Shown piece after piece: positions 7,414-16,087 of a stretch of DNA of 48,151 bases. Origin of the DNA: an uncultured Bacteroidales bacterium (GTDB lineage Bacteria > Bacteroidota > Bacteroidia > Bacteroidales > UBA932); NCBI GenBank assembly GCA_946625485.1, contig CAMOTB010000006.1:1-48151 (forward strand), read 5' to 3'. The notes under the pieces were generated by a model, which saw only the letters and a list, made by a program, of their open reading frames with translations, had not been told where the DNA came from and made no database searches. The position numbers and the translations under genes are program-made. Every line of letters starts with the position of its first letter. Position 1 is the stretch's first letter.

Positions 7414-8409
7414 TCAGTAGATTACGACCTTATTCTTGTCGAGAGTGTAGTCGACGGAGAGTGAAGTCTTTATGAGCTCCAGTAAATTGTGTATGGGTTC
7501 AGAACTGAAGTTCGCCGTGAAGTTGTATCCGTAGACTTCGGGAGCCCGGACATCCACATCGACACCGTACCACCTTTCGATTTTCCTGATGACCTCGTCC
7601 ATTGGAGTGTCACGGAAGATCAGGATGCCATCTTTCCATGAGATGTCGGCTTCCTCATCGGCGGCACTGATGGTGCCGGCCATCTGTGGAGTTTTTTCCG
7701 TCCCCTTGTCGGATTTCTCTGTAAGCTCAAGTTTCTGATGCGGCAGGATGGGGATTTCCTGATTGTTCTTCTCGATAATCAGCGCAACCTTCCCCGACAA
7801 AAGAGTTAATTTGATCTCCTTGTCATCATTGTATGCGGAGAGGTTGAAAGTAGTTCCGGTGACTTTGGCCATGACTCCCTTCGGAGTCTTGATGTACATC
7901 GGGCAGAGAGAATCGGGATGGACCTCGAAGAAGCCTTCTCCGCTGAGACTGATTTCACGCTTGTCACTGTCGAATACCTGAGGACAGACGAGGGAGGATT
8001 CGCTGTTGAGCCAGACGACGGAACTGTCGGGGAGCAGTACCTTCCCTTTGACAGCGCCATAGGTCCTGTATTCAATATTAGCTCCTTTCATCCGGGTCAC
8101 GAGCTCGTATTTTTCTGAGATGTCGGAATACTCTGAGAGCAGTTTCTTGTCAGACCGATGGGTGAAAAGTGCAAAGGCGATAACGGGAAGCAGGGCTGCA
8201 GCGGCAGCAGTCGTGATGATGGAATACAAGGTCCAGCGCTTTTTCTCGGGCAGGGTTTTGTCCGGCATTGTGCTGAAGACGGCCTCGGATTGCAGTTTGG
8301 AGACCCGGTCAAGGTTCTCAGGGGACTCCTTTATCCATGTGAGCATGGATTGACGCTCGGCCTTGCTGAGTTTGCCTTTTATGAAAGAGAGAATCTGTTC
8401 GTCTGTCAT
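7414..8409 (-). CDS. FecR family anti-sigma factor
   Basis: Inner-membrane anti-sigma factor that holds its partner ECF sigma factor and receives a signal from an outer-membrane transporter. The cytoplasmic N-terminus (residues 1-58) carries the FecR_N-like segment. One membrane helix lies near residues 60-83 (IITTAAAAALLPVIAFALF). A periplasmic FecR domain spans about 120-235 (VKGKVLLPDSSVVWLNSESS, LSGEGFFEV), and a C-terminal DUF4974-like region starts near 262 (FRDTPMDEVIRKIERWYGV). Length 331 is normal. The start overlaps the sigma-factor stop by 4 nt (ATGA), so translation is coupled. The partner transporter is almost certainly the STN-containing SusC encoded divergently. Confidence 0.92.
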   Translation of the reverse strand: MTDEQILSFIKGKLSKAERQSMLTWIKESPENLDRVSKLQSEAVFSTMPDKTLPEKKRWTLYSIITTAAAAALLPVIAFALFTHRSDKKLLSEYSDISEKYELVTRMKGANIEYRTYGAVKGKVLLPDSSVVWLNSESSLVCPQVFDSDKREISLSGEGFFEVHPDSLCPMYIKTPKGVMAKVTGTTFNLSAYNDDKEIKLTLLSGKVALIIEKNNQEIPILPHQKLELTEKSDKGTEKTPQMAGTISAADEEADISWKDGILIFRDTPMDEVIRKIERWYGVDVDVRAPEVYGYNFTANFSSEPIHNLLELIKTSLSVDYTLDKNKVVIY

Positions 8410-9023
8410 AGGAGAATCATTGTGGATGAAAAGACCGAAATCAGGAGGGCAATCACTTTCACTCCGACGGAGTAATCCAGCAGCTGCTTCCTGAAATAGT
8501 TGAGCGCGATGGAAATGTGGTATTCGACAAGTTTGACGGATACCCCGAGTTTCTCGGCGATTTGTTTGTAAGTCATACCATCGACGCGGCTCATGATGAA
8601 GGTGCGCTTGATCTTTTCGGGAATCGCGGCATAGATTCTGGCGATCGTGTTCTCAAGATCGAGGGCGTTGATCTCATCGCTGACGTTCTGGTGGCAGAGG
8701 AGCATTATCTTGACGAGAGCCTCCTCCCCATCGATGGTATTCTTTTTGTCGAGGGCTTTTTTGCGGAGGTGGCTGACAGATTTGTTGCGGGCAATAGTAT
8801 AGAGGAATGTGCGGAGATTCCCCTCCGGATAAATCTTGTTACGGGAGTCCCAGAGGGCCATGAAGCTATCCTGGATGATGTCTTCGCAATAGGGGTCGTT
8901 GCCCACAAAGCCCTTCACGAAATGCTCGAGATTCAGATACTCGACCCGGTAGAAAGTCTCGAAAACTTCCCGCGATCCGGCTTTGATGGCCTCGGCTATT
9001 TCCTTCATTCCGTCCTTATCCAT
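8406..9023 (-). CDS. ECF RNA polymerase sigma factor, Bacteroidetes type
   Basis: 205-residue ECF sigma factor. Region 2 spans about residues 18-90 (GNDPYCEDIIQDSFMALWDS; FLYTIARNKSVSHLRKK) and region 4 about 128-180 (IPEKIKRTFIMSRVDGMTYK; the helix-turn-helix contains QIAEKLGVSVKLVEYHI). The last 20 or so residues form an unusual hydrophobic tail (VKVIALLISVFSSTMILL) beyond region 4. It precedes and overlaps the fecR gene and diverges from susC. By analogy with FecI and the Bacteroides glycan systems it should drive susC-susD-GH109 transcription once the anti-sigma factor is relieved. Its own promoter at 9067-9096 looks like the housekeeping type. Confidence 0.92.
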   Translation of the reverse strand: MDKDGMKEIAEAIKAGSREVFETFYRVEYLNLEHFVKGFVGNDPYCEDIIQDSFMALWDSRNKIYPEGNLRTFLYTIARNKSVSHLRKKALDKKNTIDGEEALVKIMLLCHQNVSDEINALDLENTIARIYAAIPEKIKRTFIMSRVDGMTYKQIAEKLGVSVKLVEYHISIALNYFRKQLLDYSVGVKVIALLISVFSSTMILL

Positions 9024-9066
9024 ATATTGATCTGGAGAAGCGTCGTCGTTCAGTTGTTAGTGACTG

Positions 9067-9096
9067 CAAATATAGGGTTTTTAACCGTTCTGTCAA
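9067..9096 (-). promoter_or_regulatory. Promoter of the ECF sigma/FecR operon
   Basis: On the minus strand TATATTTG (9074 to 9067) follows TTG (9096 to 9094) after a 19-nt spacer, matching the housekeeping Bacteroidetes consensus. Predicted leader about 40 nt. Confidence 0.75.
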
Positions 9097-9225
9097 GGAC
9101 GTTCATCAAACATGCTCTTTTTTTGAAAAATCATTAGGGTAAAACGGTATTCTTGCGATTAATAATTATAGAGGAATTTTTTTGTTTATTCCATATAACC
9201 AATAATATCAACTGTTAACCAAATC
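9097..9225 (+). promoter_or_regulatory. susC upstream region, no housekeeping promoter seen
   Basis: This AT-rich stretch has no exact TAnnTTTG. The nearest match is TATTCTTG near 9149, with one mismatch. Absence of the housekeeping box fits control by the adjacent ECF sigma factor, whose recognition sequence I cannot define from one site. Confidence 0.35.
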
Positions 9226-12200
9226 ATGAAAAGTGTATCTAGGAAGGCATTCTTGAGTATGCTGGCGGCGCTTTCGTGCTGTCTGGCCATTGCGCAGAAT
9301 GTCACAATGAGGTATTCTGACGTCAAGATTTCCACGGTTCTGGAAGAGATTGAGAGGCAGACTGATTATCAGTTCGCCTACAGCGCCACTCTCGTGGACG
9401 TCTCCCAGCGGACATCGGTCGACGTGCAGAATGCGACCGTGGCAGCCACCCTGAGCAAGGCTCTTGCCGGAAAGGGTATCGGCTACCGGATTGTGGACAA
9501 GCAGATATCCCTGTACAAGGTCGACCAGGCTCCCAAGGGGAGGGTGGCCGGTTCCATACTGGACGCCAAAGGAGATCCTGTCCCGGGAGCGTTTGTGCTT
9601 ATAGAGGGGACTACGAACGGAGTCGTGGCCGACGCGAACGGCCGTTATTCCATCGAGGCTCCCGCAGGGGCGAACCTCGTCATCTCGTGCCTCGGCTTCG
9701 AGGATCTCGTGGTCCCGGCATCGCATGCCGGAGACATCATCCTCAAAGAATCTTCAACCTTCCTCGACGAGGCGGTCACCATCGGTTATGGTACCGTGAA
9801 GAGAAAGAATTTCACAGGTGCCGTCTCGACGGTCTCCGTGGCCGGCACTCCTGTGTCCGAGATTCCGAGGAACAACCCCCTCAGCGCCCTAAAGGGTACT
9901 GTGACCGGCGTCGACATCAGCGCCGATACTGGCGAGGCCGGTAGGGGTCCCTCCTCGATCCTCATCCGCGGCCAGAAGTCCCTCGGCGGCAACAGCTGGC
10001 CCCTCATCGTGGTTGACGGCGTCATCAGCGATGCCGAAATCGCTCCCGAGAACATCCAGTCCATCAGCATCCTGAAGGATGCGACCTCCCTCGCCGCTTA
10101 CGGTTCGAGGGCCGCTAACGGTGTGATCATGATCACCACCAAGAGGGGCACCTCAACCAAGCCGACGATCAACTTCAACTCTTCGATTTCCCTGTCTGAC
10201 ATCGCGGTGAAGACCAAGGTTATGGATCCGTACAAGTACATCCGTATGCGGAACGCGATCCTGAACCTTCCCGAAGACGCAGACCCGCTGACGGCTTGGC
10301 CGATGAAGGATTTCGAGGCCGAGAACTATCGCAACGGGACTCCGACCAACGTTGAGGACTATGCGACCCGCACCGGTGTCCTCCAGAACTACAATGCTTC
10401 CGTATCCGGTATCAAGGACAAGATCAACTACTACTTCTCTGCCGGCTACAAGGACCAGAAAGGCCTTATGAGGGGCGACGACTGGAAGAACATCAACCTC
10501 AATATGAAGGTCGAGACCGACATCACCGACTGGCTCCAGGTCGGAGGCAGGATGATCTACTCCAACAGCGACTGGTCCGGTCCCGGAACCGGGGACTACA
10601 CCAACGTCATCCTCGGCAGCCCGTGGGGCCGCTATTCCCGTCCGAACGGGATGCCTGAGAAGTATCCTACCGGATCCCAGATCACCAACCCCCTGTGGAC
10701 CGCGATGAGTGGTACCATCGACGATGAGGACAAGGAGAATTCCACCTCCATGGACGGCCACGTCCTCGTCCGCATCCCCTGGGTCGAGGGCCTTAGCTTC
10801 AGGATGAACGGCAACTACCGCATCAGGAATGCCTTCAGGAACTACTTCGTCCACGAGGGCAACTTCGTTCCCAACGTCGACTTCGGCGGCGGCGTAGATC
10901 CCGAAGACAGGTACATGCCCGAGAATCAGACCGGCTATCTCAACGAGGCCTACGGTTACCGTTCCAATACTCGCGCCACGAGCTGGGTATGGGACAATAT
11001 CCTGAACTATAACCGCACCTTCGGTGACCACTATTTCGACGCAACCCTCGTCTATACCAGGGACTGCACCGAGTCTTCCTACACGAAGATCACCGGAAAG
11101 GGCTTCACCGGACTCGGCAACACCCTTCTCGGCGCCTGGGGCCTTACCCAAGCCGACCTCGTCAGCTTCAATGATCGCAACAATGACATCAACTACATCA
11201 GGCACAGCGACATCGGCTACCTCGCCCGTCTCAATTATGCCTTCAGGGACAAATACCACCTCAGCGCCTCAGTGCGCCGCGACGGTTCCTCCGTCTTCGG
11301 CGCCGCCCACAAGTGGGGCATCTTCCCCGCCTTCGGTGCTGCCTGGACAGTCTCCAACGAGCCTTTCATGGCAGGGGTCAAGGACTATATCGACTTCCTG
11401 AAACTCAAGGTCTCCTGGGGCCGCAACGGTAACCAGGGCCTCGAACCCTACCAGACTATGTCCCGTATGTCTTCGGCTATCGACTGGTACAACTTCGGTC
11501 CCTACGGTATCCGCGAGCCGAGCTGGGCAATCAACCCCCAGAGTTCCGACGTGGGTAACAGCAACCTCGCTTGGGAGACCACCGAGTCCCTGAACTACGG
11601 TGCCGAGATCGGCCTGCTGAACGAGCGGATCCACATCGACTTCGATGGCTACTTCTCCCAGACCTATGGCCAGATTTTCGCGCGTGCCATCCCGGTCATC
11701 GTCAACGGCGTTGAGAATATGTACGACACGATGGGCCAGATTGACAACTGGGGTCTCGAGCTCAACCTTACCACTGAGAATATCCGCACGAGAGATTTCA
11801 GCTGGACTTCGAGGATCGGTTTCTACATGAACCGCAACAAGCTCGTCGAGCTCTATGGCGACGGCCACGACGACCTCTCCCGCTATCGTTGGCACGATGT
11901 GAAGATCATGGACGAGCCCCTCAGCACGATTTACGGCTACAACCCCATCGGAATCATCCAGGCGGCTTATGACGCCAATGGCAAACCGATCCTCGACGAC
12001 ATGGGTCGTCCGACCGTGGCCGACGAGTACCTCGACTATGTGGCAGCGAACGGCGGCCAGCCCGGTGACGTCGTGTTTGAGAATGCCGACGGCAGCGAAG
12101 ACAACAAGATTACCGCCGACGACCGCAAGATCCTCGGTAACATGAAGCCCGGCTTCTCCTGGAGCTTCGCCAACGACTTAACCTGGAAGAACTTCGAGTT

Positions 12201-12633
12201 TTACGTCCTCTTCACCGGAATCGGCGGCGGCAACGGTTATGCCCAGTTCCGTAACAGGTGGGCCTACCTCTGCAACGACGTCGATACAGGCGGCGGCAAC
12301 GTTCTCGACCACGACTGGTGGAGCCTCGATCACCCGAGCACCACTTATCCCCGTGCCGCCTATTCCAACGCCGACTACATCCCCATCCAGAGTTGGGCGT
12401 TCGTCCGTCTGCAGGACCTTTCCCTCTCCTACAAGCTGAACCCCGCGCTCCTGTCGAAGCTCAACATCTCCGCGCTCAAGCTTTACTTCTCTTGCCACAA
12501 CCTCCTGACCCTCACCAACTGGGAAGGCGGCGACCCCGAGAAGCAGCAGACCCGGAGCGAACCGTTCGATACCGGCCTGTTCGGACACCCGACAGAAAGG
12601 TCCTATTCTTTCGGTATTAACCTCACTTTCTAA
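9226..12633 (+). CDS. susC: SusC-type TonB-dependent transporter with STN domain
   Basis: 1135-residue outer-membrane transporter for oligosaccharides, powered by TonB/ExbBD. Order: Sec signal peptide (to about residue 24, AIAQ), STN signalling domain (about 26-77), carboxypeptidase-regulatory-like domain (about 94-170, GRVAGSILDAKGDPVPGAFV), plug domain (about 190-300, with SILKDATSLAAYGSRAANGV), then the beta-barrel ending in SFGINLTF. The STN domain marks transporters that signal through FecR to an ECF sigma factor, and that pair is encoded divergently. susD follows after 12 nt with an AAGGAA sequence. AGG and CTC/CTT codons are frequent, unlike in flanking housekeeping genes. The substrate cannot be read from SusC itself; the downstream GH109-like gene suggests GalNAc-containing glycans. 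Confidence 0.96.
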   Translation: MKSVSRKAFLSMLAALSCCLAIAQNVTMRYSDVKISTVLEEIERQTDYQFAYSATLVDVSQRTSVDVQNATVAATLSKALAGKGIGYRIVDKQISLYKVDQAPKGRVAGSILDAKGDPVPGAFVLIEGTTNGVVADANGRYSIEAPAGANLVISCLGFEDLVVPASHAGDIILKESSTFLDEAVTIGYGTVKRKNFTGAVSTVSVAGTPVSEIPRNNPLSALKGTVTGVDISADTGEAGRGPSSILIRGQKSLGGNSWPLIVVDGVISDAEIAPENIQSISILKDATSLAAYGSRAANGVIMITTKRGTSTKPTINFNSSISLSDIAVKTKVMDPYKYIRMRNAILNLPEDADPLTAWPMKDFEAENYRNGTPTNVEDYATRTGVLQNYNASVSGIKDKINYYFSAGYKDQKGLMRGDDWKNINLNMKVETDITDWLQVGGRMIYSNSDWSGPGTGDYTNVILGSPWGRYSRPNGMPEKYPTGSQITNPLWTAMSGTIDDEDKENSTSMDGHVLVRIPWVEGLSFRMNGNYRIRNAFRNYFVHEGNFVPNVDFGGGVDPEDRYMPENQTGYLNEAYGYRSNTRATSWVWDNILNYNRTFGDHYFDATLVYTRDCTESSYTKITGKGFTGLGNTLLGAWGLTQADLVSFNDRNNDINYIRHSDIGYLARLNYAFRDKYHLSASVRRDGSSVFGAAHKWGIFPAFGAAWTVSNEPFMAGVKDYIDFLKLKVSWGRNGNQGLEPYQTMSRMSSAIDWYNFGPYGIREPSWAINPQSSDVGNSNLAWETTESLNYGAEIGLLNERIHIDFDGYFSQTYGQIFARAIPVIVNGVENMYDTMGQIDNWGLELNLTTENIRTRDFSWTSRIGFYMNRNKLVELYGDGHDDLSRYRWHDVKIMDEPLSTIYGYNPIGIIQAAYDANGKPILDDMGRPTVADEYLDYVAANGGQPGDVVFENADGSEDNKITADDRKILGNMKPGFSWSFANDLTWKNFEFYVLFTGIGGGNGYAQFRNRWAYLCNDVDTGGGNVLDHDWWSLDHPSTTYPRAAYSNADYIPIQSWAFVRLQDLSLSYKLNPALLSKLNISALKLYFSCHNLLTLTNWEGGDPEKQQTRSEPFDTGLFGHPTERSYSFGINLTF

Positions 12634-12645
12634 ATCCAAGGAATC

Positions 12646-14583
12646 ATGAAACTTTTCAGATATATTTCATTCCTGGCTATCTCCGCTTTAGGCTTCGGCG
12701 CGTTGACATCCTGCGACAGCGATGAGGAGTTCCTTGAAGAACACCCGAGGACCTTCTACACCACCGATGCCGCCTACGGGACCGGTAACCAGATCCGGGC
12801 TATCCTTACCGATTGCTACAAACTCGTTTGCATCAGGATTTACGACCAGGATCCCGAACTCCAGAGGCCGAACGACGTCGTTGACCTCGCTGTGACCTCC
12901 GTCACTTCGGACGAATCCTCGAACTTCAACGTATGGTCTCCGACCATGAGCGCCGGCCCGTACCGGGAGTTCCGCAGGATCTGGAACATGATAGGTATCG
13001 CGAACTTCGGCCTTCAGGGCATCGAAGAACCAACCATGAACGAGGAACTCAGGATGCAGTACCACGGCGAACTCCTCTTCTTCAGGGGCTACGGCTACCT
13101 CCTTCTCTGCGAAGGATGGGGCGGACAGCCCATCGTGGATAAGTATTACGAGCAGCTGAAGCTGGACTTCACCCGTGCCAGCCGCGCTGATACCTACCTG
13201 TTCTGCATCAAGGACTTCGAGGACGCAATCGAAATGCTTCCCGACCATCCGACCGAGCAGGGCAGGGTCGCCAAGGGCGCTGCCCTCCACGCTCTTACCG
13301 AGGCCTATGTGGCCCTCGGAACGATCACTGAGGACAAGACCAAGGCCAACGAGTACTTCGACAAGGCAATAGCCGCTGCCGACAGGTGCGTTACGCTTCA
13401 TCCCCTTATGACCAAGCGTTTCGGCGTGCGCTCCCAGCCTGGCAAGGGCCCGACCATCAACGGAATCGCGGCCTACCGTCCGGACTATCACGTGGCTGGC
13501 AAGACTCCCAAAGAGGCTCTCGATGCCATCCCGTACGAAGATGTCCACACTTATGGCGACGTCTGGTTCGACCTCTTCTGCACCGACAACACTGACTGGT
13601 TCGACGGTAACACCGAGTCGATATGGTGCCTGCAGCATCAGTACAACAATCCTCCGGTAGCTGGAGACTATACCACCGCCAAGAATAGTCAGAATTGGAA
13701 CGTTGCAGCTTTCATGGTCAACCTTCGCGGCCGTACCTGGGCCCCCGCCTACAAGGAAGGATCGGCAGCGGGTCCGTGGAACCCTGCAAAAACTGCGGAC
13801 TATGATCTCACCCTCTGCCCGACTGGTACAAACCAGGATCCCCGCTTCGGCGGCCGTGGAACAGCGTCGTTCTATCCGACCACGTATGCAGCCCAGGAGA
13901 TCTGGGACTATCCCGGCGGTTACGACATGCGTAACAACAGGCTCAACGTCGGTAGGGAATTCAGGTGCATCGACAAAAAGCACTCACTCCACGGACAGGT
14001 CATTACCAGAGACATGCTGGATCCGAGTGCGACCAACCAGGCCGGCTTCTTCCCCGCATTCTTCAGGTATGGAGGTGACGACCCCTGGTTCTACCAGGTT
14101 TACAGCACCGACGGCAAGAAGTATCGCTACAGCATTAAGGACAGGTACATCTTCCGTTCTTCCAACACCATTCTTCTCCGTGCGGAAGCCAAGCTCCGCA
14201 AGGGCGACAAGAATGGCGCAGCGGCCGATATCAATATCATCCGTGACAGGGCTGAATGCGAAGTGAAGGCCACCCCGGCGATGATGACCATCCAGTTCAT
14301 CCTCGACGAGCGCGCCCGAGAGCTGTACCTCGAAGAGCTCAGACTTCTCACCCTTCTCAGGATGGGGCAGGACGGCATCAACAGCTTGAACGCCCACGGA
14401 ATGGGTATCGCCCCGCAGACCTACTACAGTCTCGACGGCAAGACCCCGGTCTATCCGCCTTCGTTTGAACCCATAACGTGGACTCTCCTTCCGTACCCGC
14501 AGTCCGTCATCGACGGCAACACAGGTGCCATTATCGAGCAGAATCCAGGATGGGAAAGCGCTCCTGCTCAGCAGCAACAATAA
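12646..14583 (+). CDS. susD: SusD/RagB family glycan-binding lipoprotein
   Basis: 645-residue surface lipoprotein that forms the lid over SusC and captures the glycan. Lipobox LTSC places the lipidated Cys at residue 23. The acidic stretch DSDEEF right after it fits the Bacteroidetes lipoprotein surface-export signal. Helical TPR-like segments typical of SusD occur in both halves, and the C-terminal part carries the usual INIIRDRAECEV and LDERARELYLEELR blocks. It is somewhat longer than average and ends in a Gln-rich tail. Of about 40 arginine codons roughly 15 are AGG by hand count. A strong hairpin follows at 14599-14633 before the GH109-like gene. Confidence 0.95.
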   Translation: MKLFRYISFLAISALGFGALTSCDSDEEFLEEHPRTFYTTDAAYGTGNQIRAILTDCYKLVCIRIYDQDPELQRPNDVVDLAVTSVTSDESSNFNVWSPTMSAGPYREFRRIWNMIGIANFGLQGIEEPTMNEELRMQYHGELLFFRGYGYLLLCEGWGGQPIVDKYYEQLKLDFTRASRADTYLFCIKDFEDAIEMLPDHPTEQGRVAKGAALHALTEAYVALGTITEDKTKANEYFDKAIAAADRCVTLHPLMTKRFGVRSQPGKGPTINGIAAYRPDYHVAGKTPKEALDAIPYEDVHTYGDVWFDLFCTDNTDWFDGNTESIWCLQHQYNNPPVAGDYTTAKNSQNWNVAAFMVNLRGRTWAPAYKEGSAAGPWNPAKTADYDLTLCPTGTNQDPRFGGRGTASFYPTTYAAQEIWDYPGGYDMRNNRLNVGREFRCIDKKHSLHGQVITRDMLDPSATNQAGFFPAFFRYGGDDPWFYQVYSTDGKKYRYSIKDRYIFRSSNTILLRAEAKLRKGDKNGAAADINIIRDRAECEVKATPAMMTIQFILDERARELYLEELRLLTLLRMGQDGINSLNAHGMGIAPQTYYSLDGKTPVYPPSFEPITWTLLPYPQSVIDGNTGAIIEQNPGWESAPAQQQQ

Positions 14584-14598
14584 ACTTGTGGGTTAATG

Positions 14599-14633
14599 GA
14601 TATGACCGGCCCGCTAGACGGACCGGTCATATC
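14599..14633 (+). terminator. Intercistronic hairpin between susD and the GH109-like gene
   Basis: GATATGACCGGCCCG and CGGACCGGTCATATC pair over 15 positions with one mismatch around CTAGA. Only TTT follows, so this is more likely a partial terminator or mRNA 3'-end/processing element that sets relative expression than a full stop. No TAnnTTTG box lies between it and the next gene. Confidence 0.65.
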
Positions 14634-14672
14634 TTTATGTCGATACGCTCGTTTTATAATTCTCTTTAAGGT

Positions 14673-16067
14673 ATGAAAGCGCTGAATACCATCCTTGCAG
14701 CAGCCGCGGCAGTCGCGGCGCTTGTTTCCTGCTCTGGCGGAGCGGGCAAACCGATCAAAACTGATGTCCCGAAGCGTCCTGCAGGGCAGAAATCGGCCCT
14801 TCTCATGAGGGCCCCGGCGCTCGACACCGTCCGCGTCGGCTTCGTCGGGCTCGGCGGTCGCGGGTCCTTTGCCGTGACCCGCTGGGTCAAGATTCCTGGT
14901 ACCCGTGTCGTAGCCCTCTGCGACCTCTACGAGGACAACGTCGAGAATGTCCAGAAGACCCTCGAGAACGCCGGCCGGCCTAAGGCCGCGCTTTACTTCG
15001 GCGGTGAGGAGGAGTACAAGAAACTCTGCGAGAGGGATGACATCGACCTCGTGTACATCGCAACCGACTGGAAGCATCACGCTCCCATCGCGAAATATGC
15101 CATGGAGCACGGCAAGCACGCAGTGATCGAGGTGCCCGGGGCGACCACCCTTGAGGAGATATGGGACCTCGTAAACACTTGTGAGAGGACCCGCAAGCAC
15201 TGCATGATGCTTGAAAACTGCACCTACGACTTCTTCGAGATGACGGTGCTCAACATGGTCCAGGCCGGCCTTTTCGGCGAGGTGACCCACGCCGAAGGCG
15301 GTTACCTCCACTGCCGCGTCGGATGGAAGAACCGCTACGACAACTGGCGCCTCCGCTACAACAAGAACAATCGCGGCGACGTCTATCCGACCCACGGTTT
15401 AGGCCCGATCTGCGAGATTATGAACATCCACCGTGGCGACCGCCTGAAGCTTCTTGTCTCCGTCGATACTAAGTCCTACAACGGGCCGGAGTGGTGGAAA
15501 CGCAATGAGGGTGAAGATATTCCGAGCGAGGAGTTCGCAAACGGCGACATTACTTCAACCCTCATCACGACCGAGAACGGCAAGACGATCCTTATCGAGC
15601 ACAACACCATGGACCCTCGCCCCTATAGCAGGATGTTCCGCATTCAGGGGACGCGTGCTTATGCCGAAAAAGAGCCCATAGAAGTTATCAGCATGGATCC
15701 CCGCCGGCTCGATTCGACCCGTTTTGACCTCAGCGGCGTAGAGCACCGGGAGCCGCTTCCGAAAGAGATCCTCGACGTTCTCATGGAAGAGTACAAGGAC
15801 CCCATCCATAAAGAAATTGAAGCCATGGCCAAGGAGATAGGAGGCCATGGCGGCATGGACTTCGTCATGGACTGGAGGCTCGTTTACTGCCTGCGCAACG
15901 GTCTGCCTCTCGACATGGACGTCTACGATATGGCAGAGTGGTGCGCCATCCAGCCATTGTCACGTCTCTCACTCGAGAGTGGCAACATGCCTGTCGAGGT
16001 GCCTGATTTCACCCGCGGCGAGTGGAAAAAGCTTTCCGGCTACCGCCATTTTTTCGCAGGGGAATAA
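14673..16067 (+). CDS. GH109-type NAD-dependent alpha-N-acetylgalactosaminidase lipoprotein
   Basis: 464-residue Gfo/Idh/MocA-fold protein whose sequence fits glycoside hydrolase family 109, retaining NAD-dependent enzymes known to remove alpha-GalNAc. The NAD-binding Rossmann motif is GLGGRG at 59-64. The GH109-like core has MLENCTYDFFEMTVLNM (179-195), FGEVTHAEGGYLH (201-213) and GDVYPTHGLGP (235-245), with Tyr238 and His241 in the conserved YxxH catalytic region. The N-terminus is a lipoprotein signal (ALVSC, Cys20) without twin arginines, and no acidic surface-export signal follows, so a periplasmic location is likely. It is the last gene of the susC-susD operon, behind a hairpin, and shares its AGG-rich codon use. 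A plain oxidoreductase with a similar fold is the main alternative. Confidence 0.82.
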   Translation: MKALNTILAAAAAVAALVSCSGGAGKPIKTDVPKRPAGQKSALLMRAPALDTVRVGFVGLGGRGSFAVTRWVKIPGTRVVALCDLYEDNVENVQKTLENAGRPKAALYFGGEEEYKKLCERDDIDLVYIATDWKHHAPIAKYAMEHGKHAVIEVPGATTLEEIWDLVNTCERTRKHCMMLENCTYDFFEMTVLNMVQAGLFGEVTHAEGGYLHCRVGWKNRYDNWRLRYNKNNRGDVYPTHGLGPICEIMNIHRGDRLKLLVSVDTKSYNGPEWWKRNEGEDIPSEEFANGDITSTLITTENGKTILIEHNTMDPRPYSRMFRIQGTRAYAEKEPIEVISMDPRRLDSTRFDLSGVEHREPLPKEILDVLMEEYKDPIHKEIEAMAKEIGGHGGMDFVMDWRLVYCLRNGLPLDMDVYDMAEWCAIQPLSRLSLESGNMPVEVPDFTRGEWKKLSGYRHFFAGE

Positions 16068-16087
16068 ACTTCTGAGAGCAGTATTCC

